Assembly: GCA_964606385.1 (NCBI GenBank)
Contig: CAZSFZ010000043.1
Location: forward strand, 1-5,481
Reading direction: 5' to 3'
Source of the DNA: Aquincolibacterium sp964606385
GTDB taxonomy: Bacteria > Omnitrophota > Omnitrophia > Omnitrophales > Aquincolibacteriaceae
Length of the DNA stretch: 5,481 nucleotides
Shown here: piece after piece, positions 5,474 through 5,481 of the stretch
Numbering within the stretch: the stretch's first letter is position 1
Layout: each line of letters opens with the position of its first letter
Program-made: the position numbers and the translations under genes
Notes under the pieces: generated by a model
What the model was told of the DNA's origin: nothing
Seen by the model: the letters and a program-made list of their open reading frames with translations, nothing else
Database searches by the model: none

Positions 5474-5481
5474 ATTATTTT

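Overview
The window holds seven genes, all on the minus strand. It reads from position 5481 down to 1 as one bacterial gene run. No tRNA, rRNA, CRISPR array or transposase gene is visible. Base composition is fairly GC-rich by eye. The gene content points to an uncultured bacterium with delta-proteobacterium-like synteny. My best guess is an Omnitrophota-type lineage, from the combination of gene order, the short-repeat style and the stand-alone nuclease family; this is inference only.

Layout in transcription order: cdaA (5473-4652, membrane diadenylate cyclase), cdaR/ybbR (4655-3717, its YbbR-domain regulator, overlapping cdaA by 4 bases), pdxJ (3713-2970, pyridoxine 5'-phosphate synthase, three bases after cdaR), a 70-base gap filled with degenerate heptanucleotide repeats, nnrD (2899-2036, NAD(P)H-hydrate dehydratase), a COG1313/PflX-type radical SAM protein (2032-1097, three bases after nnrD), a PD-(D/E)XK nuclease with Cas4-like cysteines (1020-352), and a cupin gene cut by the window edge (239-1). 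cdaA, cdaR and pdxJ look like one translationally coupled operon. nnrD and the radical SAM gene form a second coupled pair that may be read from the same transcript. The nuclease and cupin genes have their own clear ribosome-binding sites and look like separate units.

The first half is housekeeping: c-di-AMP signalling linked to envelope homeostasis, vitamin B6 synthesis and repair of damaged nicotinamide cofactors. From memory, many delta-proteobacteria have the order cdaA-ybbR-glmM-pdxJ-acpS-nnr. Here the same order is kept but glmM and acpS are absent, and the acpS position is where the heptamer repeats lie.

The most unusual non-coding items are the two oppositely oriented heptamer blocks (2904-2989), which run into the end of pdxJ; a degenerate REP-like palindromic element (263-351) between the nuclease and cupin genes; and a perfect 11-bp hairpin with a 3-nt loop inside nnrD (2362-2386). 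I see no convincing wholly new multi-gene system. The least understood genes are the nuclease and the radical SAM protein.
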